Below are positions 24,289 through 35,946 of a stretch of 64,000 nucleotides of DNA, one piece after another (the stretch's first letter is position 1; each line of letters begins with the position of its first letter). The position numbers were made by a program, and so were the translations under genes. The notes below the pieces were generated by a model, which was not told where the DNA came from, did no database searches, and saw only the letters and a list, made by a program, of their open reading frames with translations. Origin of the DNA: Hormiphora californensis (lineage: Eukaryota; Ctenophora; Tentaculata; Cydippida; Pleurobrachiidae); assembly GCA_020137815.1 (NCBI GenBank), contig CM035355.1, forward strand, positions 6,801,097-6,865,096. The letters run 5' to 3'.

Positions 24289-25987
24289 TGCCACACAACA
24301 GACTCGGCAAGAGAAACCACTGCCCAAGCATCTGACGAAACGAACGATCCCAAACCAGAGACCCGGGTAACCATAACCCCAGAAGAAAAAGATCCAGATG
24401 GCGCAACCGAGTCCACAACCACAAAAGAGATCAGTCCTGAAACAAGCTCAGAAGTGGCAACACCGGACTCGCCTAACCAAATATCTTTGAACCCGACAGC
24501 AAAACTTCATCAAAAAGGAACTGGCGACAAATATAATCACTTCGGCCAGCAAGAAAACCCTTAAGAAGCTCTGCGAAGCAGCCGCCACACCCTTCACTGA
24601 CATACTCGATGCAAGGATGCTCCTTCTCAAAGACCTAGACTCTATCTTTGAAGAAACTAGTAGGCCCTCGGCTAAGTTTTGCCGAGCCATGCTGGAAACA
24701 GTTGACATCAACCGCCGTAAACTTGGAACTAGACCGACTTGAAATTGAGTCAAGTGTCAACACGGTGGCCTTCAAAAGAACTCTACTGGTCAAACACTGG
24801 TGCGAAGATTCTGAATCTACCCCACATACAGCTAGCCAAAAACCCGTTACTGCAGCAAGCTTAAGAATCTTCCAGGAAACAGCAGATTAAGGCCACCGAC
24901 CGTCACCAGAAGGTTGGAGAATCCTCAGAACACACCAATGGGAACAGACAGGAAGATGTAGCCAAACAACCCGCTCAGCCTGAATCCTCTAAAGATATCA
25001 TAATCAAGCTAATGGAAGAAAGACTTCTCTCACTGGAAAGAAAGATGGACTCGATGTCAGCGGCAATGGTCGCCAGCGACAACGGAACAGAACTGCTCCT
25101 AAGAGAATCAGAAACGAAGATCAAGAACCTTCAGAAATCAGTGGAAGATCAGCAAAAAACTCTTACAGAATCAGCAACTGTTGATCAATCAACTTCAAAC
25201 CACCACGAACAACCTGAACCCAAGCCCTTGAGAAATGCACCAAGGACCTCCAAGAACTCCGACCTACCCCTAGCAACCACCAACCATCCTACAACTCACG
25301 GAGGAGGCAGGGCTCTACTAGACCAGATCAAAGCACAACCAGCTCTGGCAACACCACTCCAAACACCATCAGTCCCCACATGAGGCAGCCCAACGCACAA
25401 CCACCCCACTCAGAGAGGAACCACAACTGCAAGTGGAGACCTCGCTCCAAGTAAACCAAAATGCTTCATAGCCACGGCGCGGAACATGGACGCATTTGAT
25501 AGGACGCTGTTCTCAAAATCTTTCGACATCGAAACACACAAGATAACATCACTAGAGGAGGCCAAGACTGAACCCTCAAATCCCAGTGAACTCCAAAAAG
25601 CTATCAGGAAGCATCGCCCCGGTGCCATCGTCCTTCACGTAGGCAAGGAGGACATCCTTAAAAAACTTAAAGACAAGCAACCTATTTCAGCTGAGATAGA
25701 AATACTAAAGTCTGTGGTAAAAAGGGATACTACAAAACACCCCCTCTAAGATCTGCGTATCTCTACCGATACCGGCTCCCAAACTACCATCTCTCGATGC
25801 CAGCATCAAAAACTGGAACCTACAAATATCCAGATTCATCACAGAACTCAGGAAAAACCCAGCCTTCACTAACCGGGTATTCACAATAAACAACGCCAGA
25901 ATCGGTGAACACACTACAACCCAAGTTGCAGCAGACAGTGGGATAGAAAGTATACCAACCGAACATGGTGGGAAAAAACTCTGGCTA
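24289..25987 (+). pseudogene. LINE ORF1 remnant (coiled coil and SGNH-like segment)
   Basis: Open fragments in several frames follow one another. One is a Glu/Lys/Asp-rich region around 24550-24730. Next is a coiled-coil-like stretch at 25012-25150 (MEERLLSLERKMDSMSAA). After that a segment at 25470-25980 has PGAIVLHVGKEDI, then KICVSLPIPAP and FTINNARIG. That last order resembles the SGNH/esterase-like region of ORF1 proteins of CR1/L2-type LINEs, although the catalytic residues are not clear. At least three frameshifts or stops interrupt it. Confidence 0.55.
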
Positions 25988-26049
25988 AATCTCAGAGAAG
26001 GCTAAACAGAATGACCAATCTAACCACAAAAGAAGACCTCACAATGAAG

Positions 26050-26900
26050 AGTAATTCTCAAGGTGCACCCGAGGCAAACAGTTGCACGCTCAACATCGTG
26101 TCCTGGAACATTCACGGAATCAAAGACGCTAATCTTGGGCCCAAAACCAACTGTCATGAATTCCTCGCCCAACTGGGTGGTTCCCACGTATTCCTGCTAC
26201 AAGAAACAAAGGGATCTGTTGAAGTTGACAGCTACATCTGCCACAACAAGACACGTCCCAACCCACGATCTGGCGGACTAACCATCGGCGTCCACTCAAC
26301 TATAGCAGCACACACTAAACTAATCAAAACTGACCACGAGGACCTTCTCGCACTAAGGATTTCCAGGGAAAATCACCGGGACAGGGAAGGACCTCACCAT
26401 CATTAATGTATACGACTCCCCACCCGAAAGCAGTTACAAAAAGAAATGGGCAGGTACCAGTGAGGAGAGGGACACACTCCATGACCTGAGCCAACTGCTT
26501 CTATCTCTAAGGCAAACCGAGATCCTAATTGCCGGTGACATGAACGCTAGATTGAGTGGACTCAACACGATCCCACCGACTCAACACATCTCTGATGACA
26601 TTCTCTCCAGCGGAGACCCGTCTTATAAAACAACTCCGCACCAGCAAAGATACTGTCTGCAATGACAGAGGAGCCAAGCTACTTGACTGTCTGTCATCAG
26701 CTGAGCTTACCATCCTAAACGGCTGTACAATTGGCGATCTAACAGGACAGTATACCTGTCACACGTACAATTGGAGCTAGTGTTGTTGATTACATCATTG
26801 CCTCTGATAGCATTCGCTGCTCCACCCGATCTCTCAAGGTCAGGCCACTCCTGCCACTATCGGACCACTGCCCAATAGAAGTGACGCTTAACACCAAGAC
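26050..26900 (+). pseudogene. LINE endonuclease domain (APE type), frameshifted
   Basis: The fragments show the endonuclease motif order: SWNIHGIKD (about 26100), LLQETKG (about 26200), IINVYDSP (about 26400), AGDMNAR (about 26535), VDYIIASD (about 26785) and LSDHCPIEV (about 26860). These are the metal- and DNA-binding blocks of apurinic-type endonucleases of non-LTR retrotransposons. Several single-base shifts split them. Confidence 0.85.
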
Positions 26901-27589
26901 GACATTGAAAAGTGCAACAGCCCAAAGGAAGTTTCTAAACCTACCAGGACGCTCCTCGGCGAACCAAATGGAAAGACACTACCGCCCAGCTACTCAAAGA
27001 GCGGCAAATGAAGGACTCTGATGCTATCTCTGGGTTAATCCGGACAACCTGCAATTGCCGTGATGATGTGTACACCATGAACCAAAAAATATCAGATCTG
27101 CTTGCCGCCCAACTCAAAAGCACTGAACAGCTGTAGACAAGAAAAAGAAACACAAAAAACGATACACGAAATCTAAATGGTATGATAAAGAGTGTGACAT
27201 CCTACGCTTTGAAACCAACCGCCTTGCACGAGCCCAGGGCAAGGGGAAAACTGCTAACCCCAGGATCAAAGACCTCTACCACCAGCAGAAACGATTGTAT
27301 CGTCGAACAATGAGGAACAAGAAGAGCCAGCTCAAGTCAAAACTTGAGCAGCAGAATTCTCTCATCCAAACATTGAACTGGGACACAATCGAGGAACTGA
27401 AAACAGCAATTCGATCAAAAAGAGGAACTCAGCATCTCTCATATGACCGACTTCCACAGCTTCTTCAATCAGCTTTACTCCAAAAATCAGAACGAGAAAA
27501 CTGACACCTGGAAAGCTGGACATCCATACTAAAATCAATCTGCAATCAGACCTGGAAAGTGCACTCAATCAACCTATATGCACTAATGA

Positions 27590-29551
27590 TGTCGAAAAGG
27601 CTATCAAGGATCTAAAAAGGGGCAAATCGCCAGGCATTGAGGAATACCTAACGAACTACTCAAAGAGGCATGTCCCAACACGATACAGCTACTCACACAT
27701 CTGTATAACCAATGCCTCGAACACGGCGTGTACCCTTGGAACACTACGGTTATAACACCTATCCACAAAAAAGGGCCCAAACATGACCCTAACAACTACC
27801 GAGCCATTGCTGTAGGGAGCAGTCTGGGGCGTGTCTTCTCCGCCATCTATCTGGAGCGCCTAGTGAACTTCAGGAAGACTCACTGCCCGGACCCGCCCAA
27901 CCAACAAGGCTTTGTGAAGGGTGCCCCAAACCAGCGACCACCTCTTAACACTCCATACTGCCATTCAGAAAGGAATACAGAACAAAGGAAGGCTCTACAC
28001 TTGCTTTATCGACTTTCGTAAGGCATTTGATGGCCTCAACAGAGACGCCCTTCTCCTAAAACTGCTAAACCTTGGAGTTCGTGGGAAGTTCTTCAATGTA
28101 CTCGACCACATGTACAACAACTCCAAGGCTCGCCTAAAACTAGCCCAGAAACTCTCTGATCTCATTGACATCCAAATTGGTACAGAACAAGGGCATGTCA
28201 CAAGTCCAGAGCTTTCAAGTGTTTCCTCTTGGACCTATCCACAATACTCAATGATAAAGACCTAAAATCTGACCCAGTAGCACTAGGAACAGCCCTAGTG
28301 ACTCACTTGCTCTGGGCTGATGATCTGGTACTTATGTCAACCTCGGCTAAGGGTCTACAAAAAACTCCTCGATGCCCTCTACCGGTTCTTGCTCTGATTG
28401 GGATCTTACCGTTAACACCGAAAAAACGGCTATAATGGTCTTTAACCAAGCTGGGAGGAAACTCAAAGAATCCAACGGCTTTCTCTACGGCGACTCACAC
28501 ATCCCATCAACCAAGACCTATCAATATCTCGGTTTTTGACTTTCTCGGTGAATGGTAACCTACGAGAAAGCCCAAAAACAACTGAGAATCAAGAGCATGC
28601 GGAGCATTTTCGCCATAAAAAAGAATAGTGGATATCAGATCAATATCCAAGCAAGCGGCCCTAAACTATTTGATGCTCTGGTAGCACCTGTAGCAGGGTA
28701 TGCATCAGCTATCTGGCTGCACGAAACAAGATTTCTCAAGACATCTCTAAACGGGAAGCATGTGAAAACTACATCGAAGGACATCTGGGACGACCAAACA
28801 GAAAAATGTCAAACCAGCTTTCTGAGATGGTTACTAGGACTTCGGAAAAACACACCGCTACCTCCACTCTACGGGGACACTGATAGAGTCCCCCTGGCCG
28901 TAAGAAACAGCAAACACCTGCTGGACTTCCACAATAGACTATGTATCATGAGCAAACACTCTCGACAACCAAAGCAAGCTAGTCGTACACGCCTATAACG
29001 AACAGAGCGACTACAGTTGCCCTGGTATCAAGTGTCCTAAGGATCTCCGAGATATTCGACTCCAATGCCCACCACCGCAGAAAACACTTCTCCCTAACTC
29101 CCAACTCGTGCAGGCCCGTATCTCAGATTGGTTTTGGACCCAATGGGACGATATTCGCCACAGCAACCGGAAGCTTGAATTCTACAACAGTGTCAAGACC
29201 GGACATGGCTTTGAGGATTACCTAGAAAGAAGGACGGCACCTGACTTCATCAAGTTAAGAACGAGTACCCACCGCCTAAAATCGAAAACCGGACGCCATA
29301 ACAAAACTGACAGATCTGAGCGCCTCTGTGATGATTGCTCCTCACCCGAGTCTATACCTCTTCTGCGTGCCCTCCCTTTCTTCGACCCCATCATCCAAGA
29401 TGAGTGGCACATGCTGAATGAATGCACCCGCACCAAATCAGCTCGAGACCGCCTAACAGATCAAGACAGAACCTCCCTTCGTGGTCATGTCTTCCCCTCA
29501 CATATCAATCATCATCTCTCTCACCTAATTCACACCATCATCAACCCATAA
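27590..29551 (+). pseudogene. LINE reverse transcriptase and C-terminal Cys/His region, frameshifted
   Basis: Reverse-transcriptase blocks appear in order: KRGKSPG, VITPIHKKG, YRAIAVGSSLGRVF, QQGFVKG, CFIDFRKAFDGLNR (about 28000), QIGTEQGHVTSP, LLWADDLVLMS (the catalytic ADD, about 28310), VNTEKTAIMVF and YQYLGF. The C-terminal part (28552-29551) has a WLLGLRKNTP segment and ends with a CxxC...HxxxxC motif (LCDDC, WHMLNEC) typical of several LINE clades. The 3' tail at 29678-29698 repeats TTTGAATC. The copy is interrupted many times. Confidence 0.9.
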
Positions 29552-29698
29552 TACACACACTACCACCGCCCACCATACCTCTCCTCTCAACCCCCCTGAA
29601 CCCTCTCTCTACCCCTCCTACTCCCACTTTTTTATAGTTATATGACAATAATATTATTGTTAAGTACTTTTTAATTTGAATCTTTGAATCTTGAATCT

Positions 29699-30099
29699 AT
29701 GAAGGGTTGGGGCTATGAAACTTCTTGAGTGGACAGAGAATCGTCCAAATTTGCAGTGCCAACTTTGGAATAGTTTCTATCTTTTGTAGTTATCTAATTA
29801 GAGCCGTTTAAACATGTGAGACGATGCTGCAGGGGCCTCTAATACTAGGTATTTTTGCTTGTGAAGTGATCACTTGACGAGATTTACCCAATTAGAGAGC
29901 AGATTAAAGCATACAAGCGGTGAGAGCAAGCAATATGGGGCGGAAACAGTACCAAATCACCCTGTTTTGCAGATCGTCTCACATGTTTGAACGGCTCTAA
30001 TTAGATAACTACAAAAGATAGAAACTATTCCAAAGTTGGCACTGCAAATTTGGACGATTCTCTGTCCACTCAAGAAGTTTCATAGCCCCAACCCTTCAT
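29699..30099. repeat. Foldback element of 401 bp at the LINE 3' end
   Basis: Arms of about 125 bp (29699-29824 and 29972-30099) begin ATGAAGGGTTGGGGC and end with its complement. Its left end abuts the LINE tail. Confidence 0.85.
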
Positions 30100-30108
30100 A
30101 TAAGGGCT

Positions 30109-30309
30109 GTGTTCAGATCCTCCTTTTTGTCACTTTAAAACGTCTTTTTTGACTGTTTTTTCGTCATAACTCGTGATTGGATTGTCAGAACATCACCCAA
30201 ATAGCTACAGACACTTTTGGATATGCATTAGTTAACTTAAAACCGGTTTCAAGATGATCCAAGCACTCCTTCCGTGGGCACGACCGCGCACCAATAGTGT
30301 TCCTAACTA
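30109..30309. repeat. Right terminal inverted repeat of the composite element
   Basis: 201 bp, complementary to 24088-24288, followed by AGTT. Confidence 0.9.
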
Positions 30310-30606
30310 AGTTAGAAGATTGAATTGTTCATACTTTCTTTTTATTCTAAAAATGCGGGAGCACGAACACAGTGTCATGCGACTCAATTAGAAGATAATC
30401 AAACGATTCCCCCATCACTTCAACCCTGTACAGTATTAAAAAAGACGAGAGCAAGAACAATACATATTCCACAGTGCCAGTATGCTCCTATCCCTCAAAA
30501 TGCCACCCTATTATCTCTCTCATCTAAATCCCACTTGTTTTGTTCAAACCCGCGATATATACGAGGAGAGATGTAAAAGTAATGGAAAATCCCCGCTCAT
30601 TCGTAC

Positions 30607-31164
30607 CTGTTTGCCACTGGAGATGAAGGTTTTTAGCTTCCGTGGATGCCGGTTGAATGGCATGGAAAAGCAGCACAAAGTACTGTGTCAACACGATGCA
30701 TTGCTGCAGGGCTACCGCAACGACCTGGTGGGTGTGAATTTGGGGTGAGATGGGAAGCAATCGAACAATTTATTTGGTACCCAGCATTCTCTGAATATTT
30801 CTCTCTCTCCCCTTCATGTTTAAAACTTGGTACTAGCAGTACAGGTAGTGAAAACACTTTAAAAGTTAAAACGCCCTATACCTACACTGTGTATTGGTAT
30901 AATCACAAGATTGATATGAGGGGTCTGGGGTTTATAAAACTTGTGTGGCTCACTTCGCTCTGTGAGGATTCGGTAGATCAAACTTGGTTACAAAGTCACC
31001 CCTATTATTGCACATTATTATAGCGCGGAGGGGTAATTTCATTACCAAAGATCAAACTTGGTTACCTACCTGTTGTTCAGAATTCAGCTTTGGTACGTGT
31101 TTAGACCAATAATCAAAGGGGTACATTTGTAGTTCCTTCAGCACAGATTCCAAGGGTCGTAAAC
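30607..31164 (-). CDS. Two exons of an unrecognised multi-exon gene
   Basis: Exons 31164-31070 (TTACAG acceptor, GTAGGT donor) and 30724-30607 (CACCAG acceptor, GTACGA donor) are phase-compatible and code LRPLESVLKELQMYPF...NSEQQ followed by VVAVALQQCIVLTQYF...HLQWQTG. The sequence has the composition of a helical globular protein. The composite LINE element lies just downstream on this strand, so if the gene continues past it, the element sits in an intron. The upstream exon is not visible, perhaps because 31.5-32.6 kb is poor sequence. The family is not recognised. Confidence 0.5.
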
Positions 31165-31539
31165 CTGTAAATAATGAGCGGGGGTTTAGAGAAGTCGATG
31201 CTTCAGTGGTATCTATCTCTAAGTCTCTCTCTAAGACAGAATTATAAATCTCTCTCAGCCCTACACACTTCTATTGATCATAAACAGATGAGACATTTTG
31301 AAGGAGCCCTAGTTCCCAGAACCGGTGCTGGAGAAGAAAGAGGGTCGGCGCCTGTGACACAGATAAATATCGTGGGAACATTCATCTGGCGGCATTTTGG
31401 GGCAGACCAGATGGTCCCCAGTGCGCGCAGCTGGTCTCAAACTGAGCTTCGCGCGTTACATAAAGTTGTCGCACACCAAAGTTCTGTTCTCACCACCCTT
31501 CACCTGACCAAAAACTAGGTAAAAGGGGGTGGGAGATTA

Positions 31540-32620
31540 TTGTAGGGAAAGTGGAGGGGGATAAGAGATAGAAGAAGATAGAGAGAGAAGAGAGAGAGGA
31601 GAAGAGAGGGGAGAGAGGGGAGAAGGGGAGCGATAGGAAAAGATTTTGGGGGTTGGGATGGCGGCGTGGGGGGGCCCCAAAACCCCGGGGGGGCCCAGTC
31701 CCCTTCCCAAGAGAGAGAAAATCAAGGAACCAAAAGGAAAAAAAGAAATTTAAAAAGAGGGAGGGGGGGGAAAAAATAAAAAAATACCCCTTTTATATTG
31801 TTAATTAAGGTTATTTTTACCTTCAACCCCGGGGCGGAATTTAGGTATAAATCGATGGCCTATAAATATTAAAAAAGAAATACCGTTTAGTGAACTATTA
31901 AAATTAACCGTTAAAAATTTTTTTATTATTATCTTCATTAAAAAAACTTAGTTTTTAAAATGTAAAATTCATTTTAATTAATCTTTTCAAGACATACCAA
32001 TATTTTTTATTTAATAAAGTTTTAATTTTAATTTTTTTAAATAAATAATGAAAGATGATTAAAGGAGTTTGGGGTCAACCCGAAAGAAAAAGAAAAAAGA
32101 TTAAATACCGGGTAAATATAACATAAAGGGGCGCTATTAAAAAGAAAAAAGAAAAAATCTAAAACATAATTAATTTCCCCAAAATAAAAACTTTCATTTT
32201 AATTTTTTTTTCGAATCTTCCATTTCCCCTCCCTTTTTCGAACATTTTAACCCCAACTACACCCCCACGGAATAAGCCCCCAAATTAAAACTGGCCCCCA
32301 GGGTCCAAACCCAACCAGGTTCCCCCTTAAGTTTTCCTACTTTGCTTTCAGGGGGTCCCGGGGAGTCGGGGGTTTTGGGGCAAAAAATTGCCCCTTCCTT
32401 CTTTCCTGGATTTTGGGGTCACCTCCCCTCCCTAAATTTTTTCTAACCTTTTTTCCCCTGGGGTTGAAACTTTCTTTTCCCCCAAGGTCCCATCCCCAAA
32501 GGAAAATGGGGCCCCAAAAAAACACCCCCTTAGGGGATAGGGTTTTGGGGGGCTTAAACTTGGGGCGGGGGGGGTTTCCCCTTTTCCTTTTAAATTTTTT
32601 GAATTTCGTAGGTATAAAAT
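31540..32620. other. Probable low-quality sequence patch
   Basis: Doubled and extended homopolymers (GGGG, CCCC, AAAA, TTTT) follow each other throughout with no clean frame in either direction. The patch begins in GA-rich simple sequence at 31555-31640. The AT-rich middle (31800-32200) has the same texture. The missing first exon of gene A could lie here. Confidence 0.55.
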
Positions 32621-33152
32621 ACCGTTTAGTGAATCTATTAATAACGTTAATAAATGTTCATATTCAAATTATATTTCTTTCACTTAATCTAGTCCAATTA
32701 TTGCAAACAAGTCATTGTAATTTATGTCTAAAATCTTATCAAGAGTCAAAACTAACCAGCTTTTGGGAGCCTGATTTACTTAAGGACTCCCTTTACTTTG
32801 TAATATTTTACAATGACATTACTCAAGGATAAAATGATTCAATATTAGACTGCTGGACTCCACTGATAATGGAATGAGAGAGAAAGAGGAGGGAGAGAGG
32901 AAGAGAGTGATAGAGAGATAAGGAAAAAAGAGAAAAAGAACCTACTAAACAAACATAAATTAATTAGGATACCCGGAAATATAAAAATATTATTTCGATT
33001 TATAAATTTCGATCTATCTCAATAATCCTAAACCGAATTATCAGATTCTGGAATATTTTTATTTATTCAACATATTTTATACCACCATCGGAATACCATT
33101 CAAACAAGTATAAAACCTGTCCCCCAGGGCCCTCAAACTACCCCCAGTCAAC

Positions 33153-35599
33153 ATGATTAAGTTTGTCCTACTCTCGGCGTCCTCGCAGTTCAGGCGGTTC
33201 CCAGACCAGACCATCTTGACGACAGTCCCTTCTTCCCGGTGGATATGGAGGATACCACCCCGGGTCCCACTGAAGCCCCCTCGGAGTGTGAAAACTTCAT
33301 GTACAGCAAGGGAATGAAGTCTGACTATGGAATGGCCATCGCTCACAGGCTACACTCCCTAACTGTGGAGGATATCAAGTGAGTGGTGGGGGGTCGAAGG
33401 GGCGGGGTGGTGGGGGTCGAAGGGGGGGGATAGTGCCCCGTGGTTTCAGTCAATTTGCTATAGAAACAGATGTTTTTGGTGTAACACCGTCCCCCCTCCC
33501 CTAGTTACTATTTTCGTGTAACACCTTCCCTAGTTACTATTTTGATGTAACTCCCTAGTTACTATGCTTCCCTCTTCCCTAGTTACTATTTTGGTATAAC
33601 ATCTTCCCCCCTCCCCTAGATACTACTTCGGTGTGACCGTCCCTGCTGATAACGGAATTCCCACGGTAAACTTGGACATGGCCGCTAACGCAGCACGGGT
33701 TATCCCTAATGCACCCCTTGCCACATACGATGATAGCTTCTCCTCTATGGGTCTGAAACACCTTGATAAGGTAAGAAATTAGTTGACGACAACTGGACGA
33801 TTAGAGGGCGATGACAAGAACACGTTTGTTATATATTCCAAGTTTACTGTTTTTGTTCCCGGACCCCTAAACCTTATTCAGTAAAAGCTGTAGCGAAATA
33901 TTAACACCTGTGGGCCATATTATACCAGGCCATATACTCCTAAGATCTAACCCCCTAACAGTAACAATTCATATTCCTATAATAACAGAAACAATTCGTC
34001 TTCATATTCATCTGTAACTGTAACAATTCATCTTCAGATTCTCCGTCATATGGACGACAAAAAGTATTCCATTATAAACTACAACACACTGGAAAAGGTG
34101 GCCCACACATTCCACATGTCAGAACTATGGACTAGGTAAGAAGCCATGACACGACCCAAAAAGATGGACTAGGTAAAAAGGCCTGGCATGGCCCTAAGAT
34201 ATGGACTAGGTAAGAAGCCCTGACACGGCCCGAAGATATGGATTTAGTGACACGAAAATGAACATTGTGCTTTCTGTGTCATGGACTAGTTAATCACAGA
34301 TTTCCCCCGGATTTCCTCTCTCAGCTAGTATCCTAAATCCCCCTCTCTCTCTCTCCCAGGGCGTCGTACTACTACGACCTGCTGAAGAACACCCCAGCTT
34401 GTGATGAGATGTGTGCCTGTATTACGGACGTTGCCAACAATGACATTCTACCCGAGATAGAACTGCTGGCCCTGAAGATAAAGTTTCCTGGTATTACCTC
34501 CGGGGCAGCCCCTGGAAAACCTGGTGATGGAGCCTGGCCGATCAGTGAGTGGGGGACCGGGGTGGGAGAGTGGGGAGCGGGGTGGGGGAGCGGGATGGGT
34601 GAGTGGGGTGAGAGAGTGGGCCGGGGTGGGAGAGCGGGGTGGGTGAGTGGGAGCCTGGCAAATCAGTGAGTGGGGGAGCGGGGTGGGGGAGCGGGGTGGG
34701 AGCCTGGCCAATCAGTGAGTGGGGTGAGAGAGTGGGCCGGGGTGGGAGAGTGGGGTGGGTGGGTTTGGTGAGAGAGTGGGGTGGGTTTGGTGGGAGAGTG
34801 GGGTGAGAGTGGGCCGGGGTGGGAGAGTGGGGTGGTCCGTGGAAGAGTGGACCAGGGTGGGAGAACGGGATAGACCGCCTATTATAGACAGTAGGGGGTT
34901 CTGTAGAGAGTGTTATGTTATATGCATCATTCTAGAACCCTGTTTTTCTATTTCAGATTACGCTTACAATCAACCCCACAACGATAACAGTATTGAGTTC
35001 CGACGTGTCCTGAGGGACTTTGATTTCAGTGGACCCGAGGAGGAGGTCTTTGAAAGGTAGGCAGAGACAGATCTTCCTCTTTACATCTCTATAATTCCTT
35101 GTTTTGTTCAAACTCTTTTAATGGCAGTCTAACTTGGCAATCTATTACCCCTCCTAACTCACCCCGTCTAACACCCCCTCTTTGAAAGGTATAATAGGTA
35201 GAGACAGATCTTCAAACCTTCTTTGTCAGGCTCTGAAGTCTGAGTGTAATATCGCGTAACTCCCCCTTTATTCATGTTTCCCCCTCTATCCCTACTAACA
35301 CCCCTTCTATTCCTCCCAACACCCCTTCTATTCCTCCTAACACCCCCTCTATTCCTCCTAACACCCCCTTCCTCCCACTAACACCCCTTCCTCGCACTAA
35401 CACCCCCTTCCTCCCACTAACACCCCCTTCCTCCCACAACAGGGCTGTAGAGGAGCTTGATGATCACGACGAGAGCGAGTGTGATCATCTGAATAACGAG
35501 AAAGCCTGGGCTAGCTGGAGGCAAGGATTCAAGAACATGAACGATTTCGATAACTATCAGTTCGCCATTTACATGCATTGTAAACTCAGGGACTTTTAG
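33153..35599 (+). CDS. Gene A: secreted-type protein of an unrecognised tandem family (first paralogue)
   Basis: Six exons are read: about 33153-33378, 33620-33770, 34038-34135, 34360-34544, 34957-35056 and 35443-35599, all GT-AG and in phase, for about 305 aa. ATG 33153 gives MIKFVLLSA, the start of a signal peptide, but one base is missing before AVQAVPRPD. Either there is a 1-nt deletion, or CCTCGCAG (ending 33190) is a real acceptor and the signal exon is upstream in poor sequence. Conserved family blocks are CENFMYSKG, IAHRLHS, TVEDIKYYFGV, NGIPTVN, HMSELW, LALKIKFPG and NYQFAIYMHCKL. Even-numbered cysteines suggest disulfides, and there is no membrane anchor. A lacks two introns present in B and C (between the signal and CENF-equivalent region, and before GFKNM). 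Polyadenylation signal AATAAA at 35697. No function is assigned. Confidence 0.7.
33490..33619. repeat. Tandem copies of the gene A exon-2 acceptor
   Basis: The module (C/T)CCCTAG|TTACTATTTTGGTGTAAC occurs about four times before the real acceptor CCCCTAG|ATACTACTTCGGTGTGAC. The copies include the first 18 or so bases of exon 2. Confidence 0.85.
34126..34245. repeat. Tandem copies of the gene A exon-3 donor
   Basis: ATGGACTAGGTAAGAAGCC at the true donor (34135/34136) recurs at about 34164 and 34201 with a period near 37 bp, and a degraded copy follows at 34238. Each keeps exon-end bases plus a GTAA donor. Confidence 0.85.
34529..34880. repeat. GTGGGAGAG minisatellite with copies of the exon-4 donor
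   Basis: The true junction GGAGCCTGGCCGATCA|GTGAGT is repeated as GGAGCCTGGCAAATCAGTGA (about 34649) and GGAGCCTGGCCAATCAGTGA (about 34700), embedded in a G-rich array of GGGGTGGGAGAGTG-like units. Confidence 0.85.
35283..35442. repeat. CTAACACCCCCTTCCTCC minisatellite before the gene A exon-6 acceptor
   Basis: About eight units of roughly 20 bp, each with a branch-point-like CTAAC and a pyrimidine tract, run up to the acceptor CACAACAG at 35442. A copy of the exon-5 end and donor (TCTTTGAAAGGTA, with AGAGACAGATCTTC) also lies at about 35179-35215. Confidence 0.85.
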
Positions 35600-35946
35600 G
35601 CGACAGAAAAATACAGCGGGATTTGTAAAGAAAGAGTGACATTTTTAGTTTATTACTTTAAAGAATATACAAAATTTATATTTTTTGTAAGCAATTAATA
35701 AATTTCTACTTTAGTGAAACCGCCTAAATCATTATTTGTATGGGGGGAAGATAATTAGATCTAGTAAATCTGGCGAGATAAGGCATCATGAATGGGCAAT
35801 GAAGAGGATAATAATACGCACACGATGAAATTCGCGTTAAATCGAGTAATTTCGCTGATAACACAAGTCACAACCTGATAAGAATTAATTAAATCTCTCC
35901 CCCCCATAAAAAGCAGCACCGGGAACACCATCACAATATTCGTAGA

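Larger units (their letters stand above)
24088..30309. mobile_element. 6.2-kb composite element: decayed LINE and a foldback inside 201-bp terminal inverted repeats
   Basis: The left repeat (24088-24288) begins TAGTTAGGAACACTATTGG. The right repeat (30109-30309) is its near-identical complement. The 4-bp sequence AGTT flanks both ends (24084-24087 and 30310-30313), which fits a target-site duplication. Inside lie a non-LTR retrotransposon (24289 to about 29698) and a second foldback (29699-30099), then 9 bp before the right repeat. Long-TIR foldback elements normally lack reverse transcriptase, so the LINE is either an insertion into, or cargo of, the foldback carrier. Every LINE reading frame is broken, so the copy is dead. 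Confidence 0.8.

Noticed and set aside
33077-33346. 89-codon minus-strand open frame over gene A exon 1
   Set aside because: It is antisense to a well-supported exon whose frame continues through five more exons.
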